A stretch of 64,000 nt of DNA from Neobacillus rhizophilus (GTDB lineage: Bacteria > Bacillota > Bacilli > Bacillales > Cytobacillaceae): positions 868,001 through 932,000 of the forward strand of contig NZ_JAGYPF010000001.1 of NCBI RefSeq assembly GCF_018343535.1. Direction: 5' to 3'. Made by a program: the position numbers and the translations under genes. Numbering within the stretch: the stretch's first letter is position 1; each line of letters starts with the position of its first letter. The notes beneath the pieces were generated by a model, which was given only the letters and a program-made list of their open reading frames with translations, was not told the origin of the DNA and did no database searches. Below, in pieces: positions 44,476-55,977 of the stretch.

Positions 44476-45612
44476 TTAGTGAGAATCCTTCATCTCTATG
44501 GAGTTCTGAGTTTGCACCTTAAAGTACTCTCCTTTTTTCATGCTGATATGGCCCGATTCATAGGGCTTATTGTCAATGGTGAGGTATACTTTTGCCGTTT
44601 GATAATATTGCCCTACTGTATTGACAACGCTTTGAAGTAGCATTTCTTCATATGCTGCTCCAGCAGACATTTCATCCCTAAAGGCCTGATTCACATCGAT
44701 ATACACGATTCCATCTTGGTTTAAATATAAGCTGTTAATCTCAGTATTTTTCGAAAAAACAACTCCCAATTGATTGTTTATTGGCTCCTTGTATGCCTCC
44801 GCCAAAACTTTCCTCGTAATGTCATTGGTATAAAACTTTATTTGCTTGCTTTTAATATAAAGCTTTCCGTCATCAATATTCGGGTAAAAAAAGTTGATGA
44901 TCTGAACCAAAGGCACATTTTCCTCCATTTTAGTTAGCGTGGAGGATATTTCAGTACCGCCAGATACAAAAATAGATTTAACTAAACCAACGTTTTTAGC
45001 ATAATAATCAATGGTTTTATCTTTTGTATTTTTTGTAGTAACTTCGATTGCTTTATAATTACCTGTTGGCGTTGTAATATCAACTGCCGTATTCGTGATT
45101 GTTCTCACTCTCCCATCCTTTAATGTCCAAGTGGTCCCCTTTGTTAATGGGGTCATCAAAATGACTTCTTTTTCATCATTGTTAGCTTTTAACAGATTTT
45201 CTCTGTAGTAGGTTTCTCCTCTTGAGAAGACTTTAGTAAGCTTGCCATCCTTAATTTCCAATACATTGACCATAACGGTACCGCCATTATCGATTCTTTG
45301 TTGAACTTTTTCTTCAGAAATATAATCATTGTAAACTTCATAAGAGGCAAATTCGTTTCCCGTTCCTTCATATATATATCGAATATTTTTCTTCATTGGA
45401 TAATAATCATTAATGGTTTCTGAATTTGTCGTTGGTTCTTTTTCACCCTTATTATTGTCGGAAGTGCTATTATTGTTCTTATCATTATTGTTGGCAGTGC
45501 TATTGTTCCTGCCGTTGTTGTTTTCGGCGTTGTTGTTTCCGATTTGAATACCGCAACCTGCAAGGTTTCCAATCAAAATTAAGACGGCAAAGAAGACAAT
45601 CATCTTTTTCAT
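44476..45612 (-). CDS. GerMN-domain lipoprotein
   Basis: 378 residues. Lipobox IGNLAGC places the mature Cys at about residue 20. An Asn/Ser-rich low-complexity linker (about 24-65) follows, then a domain with a YYPMKKNIRYIYEGTGNEF start typical of spore-coat/germination-associated lipoproteins, and a C-terminal GerMN domain (about 245-350, VFSKNTEINSLYLNQDGIVY, SAGAAYEEMLLQSVVNTVGQ). GerMN proteins occur in sporulation and germination, as in GerM; a wall-side role is inferred. Single gene. Confidence 0.82.
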   Translation of the reverse strand: MKKMIVFFAVLILIGNLAGCGIQIGNNNAENNNGRNNSTANNNDKNNNSTSDNNKGEKEPTTNSETINDYYPMKKNIRYIYEGTGNEFASYEVYNDYISEEKVQQRIDNGGTVMVNVLEIKDGKLTKVFSRGETYYRENLLKANNDEKEVILMTPLTKGTTWTLKDGRVRTITNTAVDITTPTGNYKAIEVTTKNTKDKTIDYYAKNVGLVKSIFVSGGTEISSTLTKMEENVPLVQIINFFYPNIDDGKLYIKSKQIKFYTNDITRKVLAEAYKEPINNQLGVVFSKNTEINSLYLNQDGIVYIDVNQAFRDEMSAGAAYEEMLLQSVVNTVGQYYQTAKVYLTIDNKPYESGHISMKKGEYFKVQTQNSIEMKDSH

Positions 45613-45777
45613 ATCAAAATCCCCTTTTCCATTTTAGAAGAGACATGTTATAAAACCCTCCTTTCTTTAAATTATTCCATTTTGCTGTCAAATATAGCCT
45701 ATCTAATAAAAAGCCGCCAAAAATCATGCAAAAACATGAGTGGTATCAACTCCCCCGTAATGTTAGGAAAATAAAAA

Positions 45778-45811
45778 AGATTGCCAAGAAAAATTCCTTT
45801 CTTGACAATCT
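45778..45811 (-). terminator. Terminator of the hybrid-cluster protein gene
   Basis: AGATTGTCAAGAAA with TTTCTTGGCAATCT then TTTTTTATTTT on the minus strand. The remainder of 45613-45777 shows nothing identifiable beyond the GerMN gene leader. Confidence 0.9.
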
Positions 45812-45841
45812 AGGTGTTTAATAGAATATTTATATTATTTT

Positions 45842-47140
45842 TTAGGAAAGACTTAACATTGCTTCCATATCTTCTTTTGCTGAGCCGATTAATTTCAAAT
45901 TAAACGTATCTTGAAGAACATTTAATACACCTTCAGAAATAAATTCAGGCGCTTTTGGCCCAATCCGAATATCCTGAATTCCTAAACTGAAGAGCCCTAA
46001 TAGAATGGCTACTGCCTTTTGTTCAAACCATGATAATACAATACTAACTGGAAGTTCATTGACTTCGCATTCGAATGCATCTGCTAATGCTTTTGCTATC
46101 TTTATAGTAGAAACGGAATTATTACATTGTCCTAAATCAATATAGCGAGGAATATCTGTTCCTGGAACTACACCATAATCCACGTCATTAAATCTGAACT
46201 TGCCGCATGATGTTGTTAAAATAACGGTATCTTTAGGTAAAGATGTGGCCAGTTCACGATAATAATTGCCGCCCTGGCCGGGTGCATCACAGCCAGCAAT
46301 CACAAAAAATCGTTTGATGTTGCCTGACTTTACAGCTGCGATTACTTCTGGTGCCAATCCTAAAACAGTTTCATGGTGGAATCCTGTCAGTAAAGTTTCT
46401 TCAGAGTCAATCTCTGCTTCCGGTAATTCAAGAGCTCTTTCGATTAGTGGCGAGAAATCTTCGTTAAGGATTTTTTGAATATTCTCAAGACCAGCGACTT
46501 CATAGGAAAACATCCGATCAGCATAAGTTCCTTTAATTGGCATGACACAGTTGGTTGTTGCTAAGATGGCACCAGGGAATTTCTCAAAAAGCCTTCGCTG
46601 ATCGTACCATGCCTTTCCAATATTCCCTTTTAAGTGAGAGTATTTCTTTAATGCCGGGTAACCATGGGCAGGAAGCATTTCGGAATGTGTGTAGATATTG
46701 ATCCCTTTTCCTTCTGTTTGCTTTAGTAATTCTTCCAAAGCAAATAGATTGTGCCCCGTCACTACGATACTTTTTCCTTCAATTTTATTTTGACTGACAC
46801 GAATCGGTTCCGGAATTCCCAACCGTTTAGTATGGGCCTCATCAAGCAGCTCCATCACGCGGATGGCGGATTGCCCCACTTTCATGGCCATATAGATATG
46901 TTCCTGAACATTAAAGTTTGAATTGGTTAATGTCATATAAAGGGCTTCATGCGTTGTCGCATCAACAAACGGGTCTGTGAAACCAAGTTGGTTTGCATGT
47001 GTCCGATAAGCAGCAATCCCCTTTAATCCAAAGATAATTGTGTCTTGTAAACTCGCGATGGTTTCATCCTTTCCGCAAACACCAATCACATTACATCCTC
47101 CTGATGGTGTTTGCTCACATTGATAACAGAACATAGACAT
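45842..47140 (-). CDS. hcp: Hybrid-cluster protein (hydroxylamine reductase), compact class
   Basis: 432 residues from ATG 47140 (AAGGAAAG upstream); a longer frame adds eight residues without improvement. N-terminal cluster motif CYQCEQTPSGGCNVIGVCGK (four Cys) and later hybrid-cluster ligands in VVTGHNLFALEE, TTNCVMPIKG, VIAGCDAPGQ, TTSCGKFRFND and LGQCNNS. Common Hcp proteins have about 540-550 residues; this one is about 110 shorter, consistent with the class lacking the second helical bundle. Hcp reduces NO or hydroxylamine under low oxygen. A perfect Fnr-type site lies upstream. Confidence 0.92.
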   Translation of the reverse strand: MSMFCYQCEQTPSGGCNVIGVCGKDETIASLQDTIIFGLKGIAAYRTHANQLGFTDPFVDATTHEALYMTLTNSNFNVQEHIYMAMKVGQSAIRVMELLDEAHTKRLGIPEPIRVSQNKIEGKSIVVTGHNLFALEELLKQTEGKGINIYTHSEMLPAHGYPALKKYSHLKGNIGKAWYDQRRLFEKFPGAILATTNCVMPIKGTYADRMFSYEVAGLENIQKILNEDFSPLIERALELPEAEIDSEETLLTGFHHETVLGLAPEVIAAVKSGNIKRFFVIAGCDAPGQGGNYYRELATSLPKDTVILTTSCGKFRFNDVDYGVVPGTDIPRYIDLGQCNNSVSTIKIAKALADAFECEVNELPVSIVLSWFEQKAVAILLGLFSLGIQDIRIGPKAPEFISEGVLNVLQDTFNLKLIGSAKEDMEAMLSLS

Positions 47141-47204
47141 TTTTTTCACTTTCCTTCTTTCCATTGGTCTAGTTCTAGAATATCCAACAAACCCTATTTT
47201 TTTA

Positions 47205-47220
47205 TGTGATATAAATCACA
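47205..47220 (-). promoter_or_regulatory. Fnr-type box upstream of hcp
   Basis: TGTGATATAAATCACA palindrome, an exact TGTGA-N6-TCACA. On the minus strand a -10-like TATTCT begins 23 bases beyond it, putting the box centre near -43, close to the class II activator position. It predicts anaerobic induction of hcp. Confidence 0.8.
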
Positions 47221-47259
47221 GTTCACTTTTTTGTCAATTGTAAATAGGAAAAAATTCAA

Positions 47260-47287
47260 GAAACTCTCCTGCTCAAGGAGAGTTTCC
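47260..47287 (-). terminator. Terminator of the GNAT gene
   Basis: GAAACTCTCCT with AGGAGAGTTTC, then TTGAATTTTTTCC on the minus strand. Confidence 0.8.
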
Positions 47288-47300
47288 GTGTATCTAATAC

Positions 47301-47840
47301 TCAGCTTTCTTCATTTTTGTTTCGTAAAACTGTTATAAAACCATCCAAAATTTCATGGCTAAAAACAAATCCTTTTCGTTTATAAAACTCCAACGCATCA
47401 TTATTGCCATTCGAAACAAAAATAAAATAATCCTCGACATCCTCAAATTGATGCAGCCAACTCATTGACATTTCGAAAAGTGTTGATCCAATCCCGTATT
47501 TTCTATATTCTTCTTTAATATAAAACTGGGATAGACAACCTACATTCTTTCTAGCAACAGAAAACATATCAAAAAAAGTGGCAAAATCATTGGAATAGAC
47601 TTCTTTGGGAGAGATGTTCGAGTAAGCATAGCCAATTATCTTATCAGCATCTTTAGCAACCACAATATGATTGTAAATTGCACTTTTCAAAGAAGGAATC
47701 ATTCGTGTTTCAAAATTCATGGTGTCAAACAATTCAGCTTTAATCTTTGTCTTTGACTTTTGAAAGGCCATAAGTTCATTACATAATTCCCTGCAATCTT
47801 CAGCCCTTTCAATAGATAGGATTTCATAATTTAAATTCAA
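47301..47840 (-). CDS. GNAT-family N-acetyltransferase
   Basis: 179 residues; acetyl-CoA binding motif A is FYIKEEYRKYGIGSTLFEMS (R-x-x-G-x-G), followed by FIFVSNGNNDALEFYKRKGF, the classic beta5-alpha4 segment. Acceptor substrate unknown. GGGAG in the leader precedes the ATG. Single gene with its own terminator. Confidence 0.88.
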   Translation of the reverse strand: MNLNYEILSIERAEDCRELCNELMAFQKSKTKIKAELFDTMNFETRMIPSLKSAIYNHIVVAKDADKIIGYAYSNISPKEVYSNDFATFFDMFSVARKNVGCLSQFYIKEEYRKYGIGSTLFEMSMSWLHQFEDVEDYFIFVSNGNNDALEFYKRKGFVFSHEILDGFITVLRNKNEES

Positions 47841-48006
47841 TTTTTTCTCCCGCCTTTACTTATCACTATACAAAGTCAGTGCTATACATCAAAAATTATA
47901 CCATCTACTTCCGTTTCCATTGGCTTTAAAAATATAATGCCTTTGGCAGTTATTAAATTTCAATTCCGTTGGTGATACAAAAACATTTACGGCTGTAAAT
48001 GAAAAA

Positions 48007-48030
48007 GAACCCCACTTTATTATGGGATTC
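48007..48030 (-). terminator. Terminator of the etfBA operon
   Basis: GAATCCCATAATAAAGTGGG closing with GTTC, then TTTTTC, about 70 bases after the etfA stop. Confidence 0.75.
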
Positions 48031-48098
48031 TCTTAATAAAAAAGCTAAATTTGTATAGCAAGGCAGATTCCTGCCAGTACCGGCCCGGCACCAATACA

Positions 48099-49133
48099 TC
48101 AGCCTTCGCTGGTACTGCTTACCTTCTCTCTGGATAGAGCCTTTTTAAACTGTTCGATTAGTACAGGAACGATTTCAAAGGCATCGCCTACAATTCCATA
48201 ATGACAGTTTTGGAAAATTGGGGCTTCTTTGTCCTTATTGATGGCAATGATTAACCCGGCATTTTTCATTCCGACGATATGTTGAATCGCACCGGAAATT
48301 CCAATCGCAAAATAAATTTTCGGCGTTACCGTCACACCAGTTTGCCCTACTTGATGGGCATGGTCAATCCATCCCGCTTCTACTACATCCCGGCTGGCGC
48401 CAACCGCACCTCCTAGCGTTTCCGCCAAATGGTGGATTAACTGGAATCCCTCGTAACTCCCTAATCCTTTTCCACCGGCAACAATGATATCCGCTTCGTC
48501 TATTCTTACTTTCTTTACCGTTTCCCTTACAATCTCCAAGACTTTTGTCCGGATATCTTCTTCTTTTAATAGTATTGTTTCTTCAACCACCTTGCCTGTT
48601 CTCCCTGGCTGTGGAGGCAGCGCCTTCATGACTTTGGAACGGACTGTCGCCATTTGCGGCCGGTATTTTTTACAAAGAATGGTTGCCATAATATTTCCGC
48701 CAAAAGCTGGCCTGCTGGCGAGCAATAACCCTGTTTCCTCTTCCACATCCAGCTCCGTCGTATCGGCTGTCAAACCTGTCGGCAGGTCGGTGGCTACCGC
48801 GCTTGCCAGATCTTTTCCGGTCGACGTGGCCCCGAACAGGATAATTTCAGGTTTATGTTTATCGCTGCAATCCAGCAGTGCCTTCATATAAGACTCTGTC
48901 CGGTAATGTTTAAAGATGGGTTGGTCATAGACATACACGGTATCTGCCCCGTATTCAAATACAGTGTTTGTTAAATGCTTAACATTTTCTCCGATTAAAA
49001 TACCTGCTAATACTACTCCCCGTTTATCTGCCAGCTTTCTGCCGGCACCCAATAGTTCAAGGGATACAGAAGCAACCGCTCCATCTTTTTGTTCTATGAA
49101 TACCCAAACACCTTTGTAATCTTGGAAATCCAA
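48099..49133 (-). CDS. etfA: Electron transfer flavoprotein, alpha subunit
   Basis: 344 residues. N-terminal ETF domain, then the FAD-binding C-terminal domain with GAVGASRDVVEAGWIDHAHQ, VGQTGVTV, YFAIGISGAIQHIVGM and INKDKEAPIFQNCHYGIVGD. It starts directly after the beta-subunit stop (no spacer). The heterodimer accepts electrons from flavin dehydrogenases. No acyl-CoA dehydrogenase or quinone oxidoreductase is adjacent, so its partner cannot be named. Confidence 0.95.
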   Translation of the reverse strand: MDFQDYKGVWVFIEQKDGAVASVSLELLGAGRKLADKRGVVLAGILIGENVKHLTNTVFEYGADTVYVYDQPIFKHYRTESYMKALLDCSDKHKPEIILFGATSTGKDLASAVATDLPTGLTADTTELDVEEETGLLLASRPAFGGNIMATILCKKYRPQMATVRSKVMKALPPQPGRTGKVVEETILLKEEDIRTKVLEIVRETVKKVRIDEADIIVAGGKGLGSYEGFQLIHHLAETLGGAVGASRDVVEAGWIDHAHQVGQTGVTVTPKIYFAIGISGAIQHIVGMKNAGLIIAINKDKEAPIFQNCHYGIVGDAFEIVPVLIEQFKKALSREKVSSTSEG

Positions 49134-49961
49134 TTACACTTCCCCCTTTGTTTCAAAGAGTTCTTTCTTTTCAAAAAGGACAGAGAGCAATTGCTCTACC
49201 TGTGCCGCTGGACTGCCTTCAAAGAACGTTCCCCCTGCCGGTTTCTGCGGAGCCCATACCTTGGAGACAATCGTTGGCGAGCCCTTTAAACCAAGCTGCT
49301 TAATATCTACATCCTCCAGGTCATCAACCGACCAGATATGAGGTTTATATCTGGCAGCCTTTAGCATGTTTGGAAGCGGAGAGTATGGCACTTCATTGAT
49401 TGTTTTCTCAACAGAAAACAAGCACGGCAAGGTCGACTTTACGACTTCATAGCCTTCCTCTAACTTGCGATGGACAATGGCAAATCCTTCTTCTTGATTG
49501 ATTTCCTCCACCTTGTTCACCGAAGTCAGCGGTGGAATATCGAGCCGTCTTGCGATTCCAGGTCCGACTTGCCCGGTATCTCCATCGATGGACATTTTTC
49601 CGCAGATAATTAAATCTACTGGCTTTATTTTTGCAATCTTTTCAATCGCTTTTGTCACAGCATAGCTCGTTGCCAATGTATCTGCCCCGGCAAACCGGCG
49701 GTCCGTAATTAAATAACCCTCGTCGGCGCCTATTTCAATGCACGTTTTAATCGCGTTAACAGCAGGAGGCGGCCCCATCGTCACAACAGAAACATGTCCT
49801 CCATATCTATTCTTTATCCGAACTGCCTCTTCAACAGCATGGGCGTCATACGGATTCAAGATCGCAGGCGCTGTCCGTCGGTCCATTGTGTTTGTTTTTG
49901 GATTCATCTTGATAATTTTGGTGTCAGGTACTTGCTTGATACAAGCTACAATGTGCAGCAT
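49134..49961 (-). CDS. etfB: Electron transfer flavoprotein, beta subunit
   Basis: 275 residues, beginning MLHIVACIKQVPDTKIIKMN, with NPYDAHAVEEAVRIK, GAD-containing TDRRFAGADTLATSYA and the GKMSIDGDTGQVGPGIA AMP-binding region. GGAGG precedes the ATG. First gene of a two-gene operon with etfA. The FixA/EtfB group, which includes bifurcating members, is not ruled out. Confidence 0.95.
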   Translation of the reverse strand: MLHIVACIKQVPDTKIIKMNPKTNTMDRRTAPAILNPYDAHAVEEAVRIKNRYGGHVSVVTMGPPPAVNAIKTCIEIGADEGYLITDRRFAGADTLATSYAVTKAIEKIAKIKPVDLIICGKMSIDGDTGQVGPGIARRLDIPPLTSVNKVEEINQEEGFAIVHRKLEEGYEVVKSTLPCLFSVEKTINEVPYSPLPNMLKAARYKPHIWSVDDLEDVDIKQLGLKGSPTIVSKVWAPQKPAGGTFFEGSPAAQVEQLLSVLFEKKELFETKGEV

Positions 49962-50185
49962 TTAATCCCTCCTTTTATTGTAAAAGCAAATGGCAGGGCC
50001 ATTACTTAACCTTCTATATGAATCTCTCGGTTCTAAAAAACTTTTCGCCCGTTACCATTACTTTATTAACCGAGATGTCCTAACATTCGAATTTTTGGAT
50101 AAATATCTTATTAATCCTCGCTGATTTTTGGATTCCAGGATGTCCTGCAAATTTCAAGGCAATTAATATTCTTAAATCAAAAAAC

Positions 50186-50209
50186 GGCAGGAGAAATCCA
50201 TCTCCTGCC
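50186..50209 (-). terminator. Terminator downstream of the 37-residue gene
   Basis: GGCAGGAGATGGATTTCTCC closing with TGCC, followed on the minus strand by GTTTTTTG. The rest of the gap 49962-50311 is the etfB leader and AT-rich sequence with nothing identifiable. Confidence 0.8.
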
Positions 50210-50311
50210 AAGCTATAAATATTTATTTGCTGTTTTCGTAATTATTGTAGAAAAGAGCCCATTAAACAAGACTCCTTCTTCTATTCTTTACAAAATAAAA
50301 GCATTTATCAT

Positions 50312-50425
50312 TCATTTATTCTTATTCTTTTGGTTTGACTTTTTGGAATTATTATTTTTATTATTGCTATTTTTAGATGTTGCATTGTTCTGCTTTTTGT
50401 TGTTGTTCGATTTTTTTGCCAACAT
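50312..50425 (-). CDS. Lys/Asn-rich mini-protein, 37 residues
   Basis: Reads MLAKKSNNNKKQNNATSKNS and continues with the same composition to KNKNK; almost only Asn, Lys and Ser. AAAGGGTG lies before the ATG and a strong terminator follows. The composition resembles small basic spore-core or coat-associated peptides of Bacillus, but low complexity prevents a family call. Confidence 0.5.
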   Translation of the reverse strand: MLAKKSNNNKKQNNATSKNSNNKNNNSKKSNQKNKNK

Positions 50426-50501
50426 TATCACCCTTTCGAAACATTTGACTTGGAGCGTAATATAGAATATTCATGTCCAGAAAAAAATTTCAACAGGGGG
50501 C

Positions 50502-50528
50502 AAAAAAAGGCGGTCTGCCGCCTTTTTT
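50502..50528. terminator. Bidirectional hairpin upstream of the propeller gene
   Basis: AAAAAAAGGCGGTCTGCCGC closing with CTTTTTT; symmetric, with A and T runs on both sides. It faces no obvious upstream gene on the plus strand; it may insulate the divergent genes or attenuate the leader of the gene at 50610. Confidence 0.7.
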
Positions 50529-50609
50529 GGTCTGCCCTAATTTGGTACTAATAGACCAGTTCTAATCATATTTTTATACAAGAAAACCAGGAGAGGAGTG
50601 TATAGTTAG

Positions 50610-52040
50610 ATGAAAAAAGTGAAGGTTAATTTACTGCCCATTGTTAGTAAGATAAATTTACCCACCGTCTTGAAAACAGCTATACTTCCGGGTGACTCAA
50701 TGGAAAGATTATTTATTGCCACCCAGGTAGGAGAGATCATATACATAGGAAACGGTAGTTTACGGACTTTTTTAGATATACGCCCGCAAATCATAAAGCT
50801 AGGAACTTCTGAACCAGGTGTTTCTCGAGGTGGTTATGATGAACGGGGCTTGGTGGGGTTAGCGTTTCATCCCCAATTTTATTATAACGGTCTGTTTTAT
50901 CTTCATTATTCAATAGCCGGAACACAGGGTCCGGGTGCTCTTCCTGAACATTTTAACCCTAACCCTTGTGATCCCGGAACCATAAACCTAAAGTGGATAA
51001 ATAGAGAAACTCAATATGATCATATTGATACAGTCGAAGAATGGATTGTACAATCAAATAGGCAGCCTCAAAAACGACGGACATTACTAAACTTAAGAAG
51101 ACCATTTTTCAATCATAATGGCGTCAATAGCTTAAACTTTTCACCTGAAACGGGAAAACTAGTTTTAACAAACGGAGATGGCGGAGCAGGCTATGATCCA
51201 TTTAATTTAAGCCAGGATAATATGGAAATAGCCGGCAAAATAATTGAAATTGACGTCGCTAAGGATACATTTATCTTAAATCCACCAGTAGTCACACGTT
51301 TTGATGAACTTCCCGTACCTATTCAGGAGACGCTTACAGTAATGGCCAAAGGGGTTCGTAATATACCAGGCATTTCATATCAAAGGTTTTATAATCAGTA
51401 TATCAAGTATGTAGGAAATGTCGGCCAGGATTTAGCAGAGTCGATTTTTTCATTTGTACAATATAAACCCATACCAGTTACACAGCTTACTCAAGCTTCT
51501 TTAAGAAACACCGAACCTGACAAAGACGGATGTATTAACTTTGGCTGGCGAGGCTGGGAAGGTGCTTTTCCTACTTCGATTATTAAGGACTGCTCTGGAA
51601 ATCCGGACCTGGAAGAGAAAACAATTGCTTATTACGATGAAGCAGTAAAAACTTCAGTAAGGCGTCTTCCGCCTCTAACTAGTTATTTTCATAAAGATCC
51701 TCGCCCCGATAAGTTTGGAGGAACTGCCCTCACAGGAGTGCAAGCCTATACGGGGAATGCAATCCCCAAATTAACGGGAAACGTTGTGTTTACCGACCTT
51801 GCCCGAAATGAAGAATCCGGGCCGCCAGTTAGAGGGGTTTTAGCTTATACCAGAGTAAGAACAGACGGTAAACTGAATGATTTTAGTGTTATTGAAGCCG
51901 ATTATAATTTTGAGTCTCAATCAGCTTATTATGTTAGTTTAGGAACGAATCTGGATCAAACCAGACTATATTTAGGGGTTAATAGCTCTATGAAAGTCAC
52001 TGATTTTAACCAAGGTAGTGTTTTTGAAATTGTTCCGTGA
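50610..52040 (+). CDS. PQQ-dependent sugar dehydrogenase-like beta-propeller
   Basis: 476 residues of the glucose/sorbosone dehydrogenase (HHIP-like) family: RLFIATQVGEIIYIGNGS, DERGLVGLAFHPQFYYNGLF, RRPFFNHNGVNSLNFSPETG (His of the active-site His-Asn-Gly), LTNGDGGAGYDPFN and GCINFGWRGWEGAFPTSII. Unlike most relatives it has no signal peptide (starts MKKVKVNLLPIVSKINLPTV), so either it is cytosolic or exported by another route. GGAGAGGAG lies before the ATG. Few Bacillaceae make PQQ, so cofactor dependence is uncertain. A 43-residue gene follows. Confidence 0.82.
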   Translation: MKKVKVNLLPIVSKINLPTVLKTAILPGDSMERLFIATQVGEIIYIGNGSLRTFLDIRPQIIKLGTSEPGVSRGGYDERGLVGLAFHPQFYYNGLFYLHYSIAGTQGPGALPEHFNPNPCDPGTINLKWINRETQYDHIDTVEEWIVQSNRQPQKRRTLLNLRRPFFNHNGVNSLNFSPETGKLVLTNGDGGAGYDPFNLSQDNMEIAGKIIEIDVAKDTFILNPPVVTRFDELPVPIQETLTVMAKGVRNIPGISYQRFYNQYIKYVGNVGQDLAESIFSFVQYKPIPVTQLTQASLRNTEPDKDGCINFGWRGWEGAFPTSIIKDCSGNPDLEEKTIAYYDEAVKTSVRRLPPLTSYFHKDPRPDKFGGTALTGVQAYTGNAIPKLTGNVVFTDLARNEESGPPVRGVLAYTRVRTDGKLNDFSVIEADYNFESQSAYYVSLGTNLDQTRLYLGVNSSMKVTDFNQGSVFEIVP

Positions 52041-52132
52041 TTCAAGGTTATGCGGAATCTTAGTTCTTACAGACTTGTTAAACATAAATGTTTGGAATTT
52101 GAACAGAATAAAGATTTGGAGGTGATAAAAAA

Positions 52133-52264
52133 ATGGATGAAAATACAAAGATATACCCGAATGTAAAATTAGGCGGACAAAAGTCGAATGAAAAAGGTGA
52201 AGGTGATTCTAACCATAAGCGATATGACTATCCGGATAAAGACGAAATAAAAGGAAAGAAATAA
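52133..52264 (+). CDS. Small hydrophilic protein, 43 residues
   Basis: Starts MDENTKIYPNVKLGGQKSNE and ends DKDEIKGKK; very hydrophilic, with no hydrophobic core, so likely unstructured. A near-ideal GGAGGTGAT lies eight bases before the ATG, and a terminator follows the stop. It lies 92 bases after the propeller gene and may share its transcript. Function unknown. Confidence 0.7.
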   Translation: MDENTKIYPNVKLGGQKSNEKGEGDSNHKRYDYPDKDEIKGKK

Positions 52265-52326
52265 GTAATTGTATAACAAGGTTGTACATTTAATTTTTTG
52301 AAAGATAAACTTCATCTTATACAATA

Positions 52327-52350
52327 ATAACCCAGCTGTTGCAGGGTTAT
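52327..52350 (+). terminator. Terminator after the 43-residue gene
   Basis: TAACCCAGCTGTTGCAGGGT hairpin closing with TA, then TTTTTT. Confidence 0.85.
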
Positions 52351-52507
52351 TTTTTGGTTAACCGTTGTCCATATATTAAAAAAAATAGATTTGGCAAAAC
52401 TTTTCCATATTTAGTTCATAATGTTTTCTACCTAAATCAAAAAAGATATGATATATCAATATTATAGATGTTCAAAAAAATACATAAACACGGGGGAATC
52501 ATAAGAC

Positions 52508-53176
52508 ATGACGATTCTACAAATTTTAAGTTTAATAGGAATCGATATTTTGTTATCGGGTGATAATGCGGTAGTTATCGCATTAGCTGCCAGCAAAGTG
52601 CCACCTCATATGAGAAATCGAGCCATTTTCGGCGGAACATTAATGGCTATTGTGTTAAGGATTGTTGCAGCAACTGTTTTAATTCAGTTTCTAGATTTAC
52701 CATTCGTGCAATTAGTTGGCGGTTTAATCTTGTTGCGGATCAGTTATAATTTAATCGCACAAAAAGAAGAAGATGACCCGAATATCAAACCATCAGATAA
52801 AGTTTGGGGTGCAATCAAAACGATTGCGATTGCCGATTTCGCAATGTCTATTGATAATGTTATTGCGTTATCAAGCGTTGCAGAAGGAATTCTGCCGATT
52901 GCTGTTGGAATTGCCATCTCGATCCCAATCATTATTTTTGGCAGCAAATTATTAACGAGCTTAATGGAGAGATATCCAATCATCGTTTATGCCGGTGCAG
53001 GATTATTAACCTATGCTGCCGGTAAAATGATGGTTGAAGATAAAGGATTAGAAAAGTTCCACATCTTAATTCCGGATTCACTTCATTTAGTTGTTCCAAT
53101 TGCGATGGCGATCATTTTGGTGGTAGCAGTGTTTGTAAAGAACAACATGGCAAAAGAAGCAAAAGCCACAATATAA
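52508..53176 (+). CDS. TerC-family integral membrane protein (YjbE/YceF-like)
   Basis: 222 residues with seven predicted spans; the acidic motifs DILLSGDNAVVIALAA and DFAMSIDNVIALSS carry the paired Asp-Asn residues typical of TerC/YjbE proteins. Bacillus members (MeeF/MeeY) export Mn2+ for metallation of exoenzymes. GGGGGAA precedes the ATG. No yybP-ykoY manganese riboswitch is visible upstream. Confidence 0.9.
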   Translation: MTILQILSLIGIDILLSGDNAVVIALAASKVPPHMRNRAIFGGTLMAIVLRIVAATVLIQFLDLPFVQLVGGLILLRISYNLIAQKEEDDPNIKPSDKVWGAIKTIAIADFAMSIDNVIALSSVAEGILPIAVGIAISIPIIIFGSKLLTSLMERYPIIVYAGAGLLTYAAGKMMVEDKGLEKFHILIPDSLHLVVPIAMAIILVVAVFVKNNMAKEAKATI

Positions 53177-53180
53177 TCTT

Positions 53181-53211
53181 GAAAAAGCACCGTTCAAATC
53201 GGTGCTTTTTC
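53181..53211 (+). terminator. Terminator of the TerC-family gene
   Basis: GAAAAAGCACCGTTCAAATC hairpin closing with GGTGCTTTTTC, five bases past the stop. Confidence 0.95.
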
Positions 53212-53664
53212 AATGCTATTGCTTGCCTAATATCATTCCATTTCATTATAATGGTAATATAGGAAAATATATAATTTCTTAAAAACCCTTTTATTCAATG
53301 TAATTATCATTGAAATGATTCTTCTAAGAGCTCTTTTACATTCTCATTTACAATTATTATTTTCATTCTCCTCTACTTTTTTTAGAACAGCTAATATAAT
53401 AGTCCGGGTGCCCTGGATCATGAATTTAGTATTTCTCAAATATTTAATTTTTCCTCTTTGTCATGTATTTCACAACCCTAACTCAGATTTTACTTACATT
53501 ACCTATGAAACTTCAATATTTAGTATTCTTTTTCAAAATTTAGGATTGGTTTATTGTTGCTATTATATGTTTTTCCTCCTTTACTGAATTTATTTCGAAA
53601 TTTTCTTTCAATTATATTTATTATTTGCTTTCAATTTGTTTCATAATTTATTATAATGACTACA

Positions 53665-53679
53665 TAATAATTATTATAA
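53665..53679 (+). promoter_or_regulatory. PerR-type box upstream of katG
   Basis: TAATAATTATTATAA matches the PerR/Fur-family consensus TTATAATnATTATAA at 13 of 14 fixed positions, 68-82 bases before the katG start. PerR derepression by H2O2 is the expected control of catalase. The rest of the 53212-53746 gap is AT-rich without a supported gene. Confidence 0.7.
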
Positions 53680-53719
53680 TTCTAGTTTAAAACTAGATAT
53701 ATAATTATAATACTTCTAA

Positions 53720-55963
<2,244 letters not shown>

Positions 55964-55977
55964 GTTTATAAAGTAAA

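Noticed and set aside
52351..52507. yybP-ykoY manganese riboswitch before the TerC-family gene
   Set aside because: The leader is short and AT-rich and lacks the conserved GGGGAGTA-type junctions and paired stems.
53315..53587. 90-residue plus-strand reading frame upstream of katG
   Set aside because: No SD, composition of translated AT-rich spacer (Phe, Leu, Tyr, Cys-rich), and no recognisable domain.
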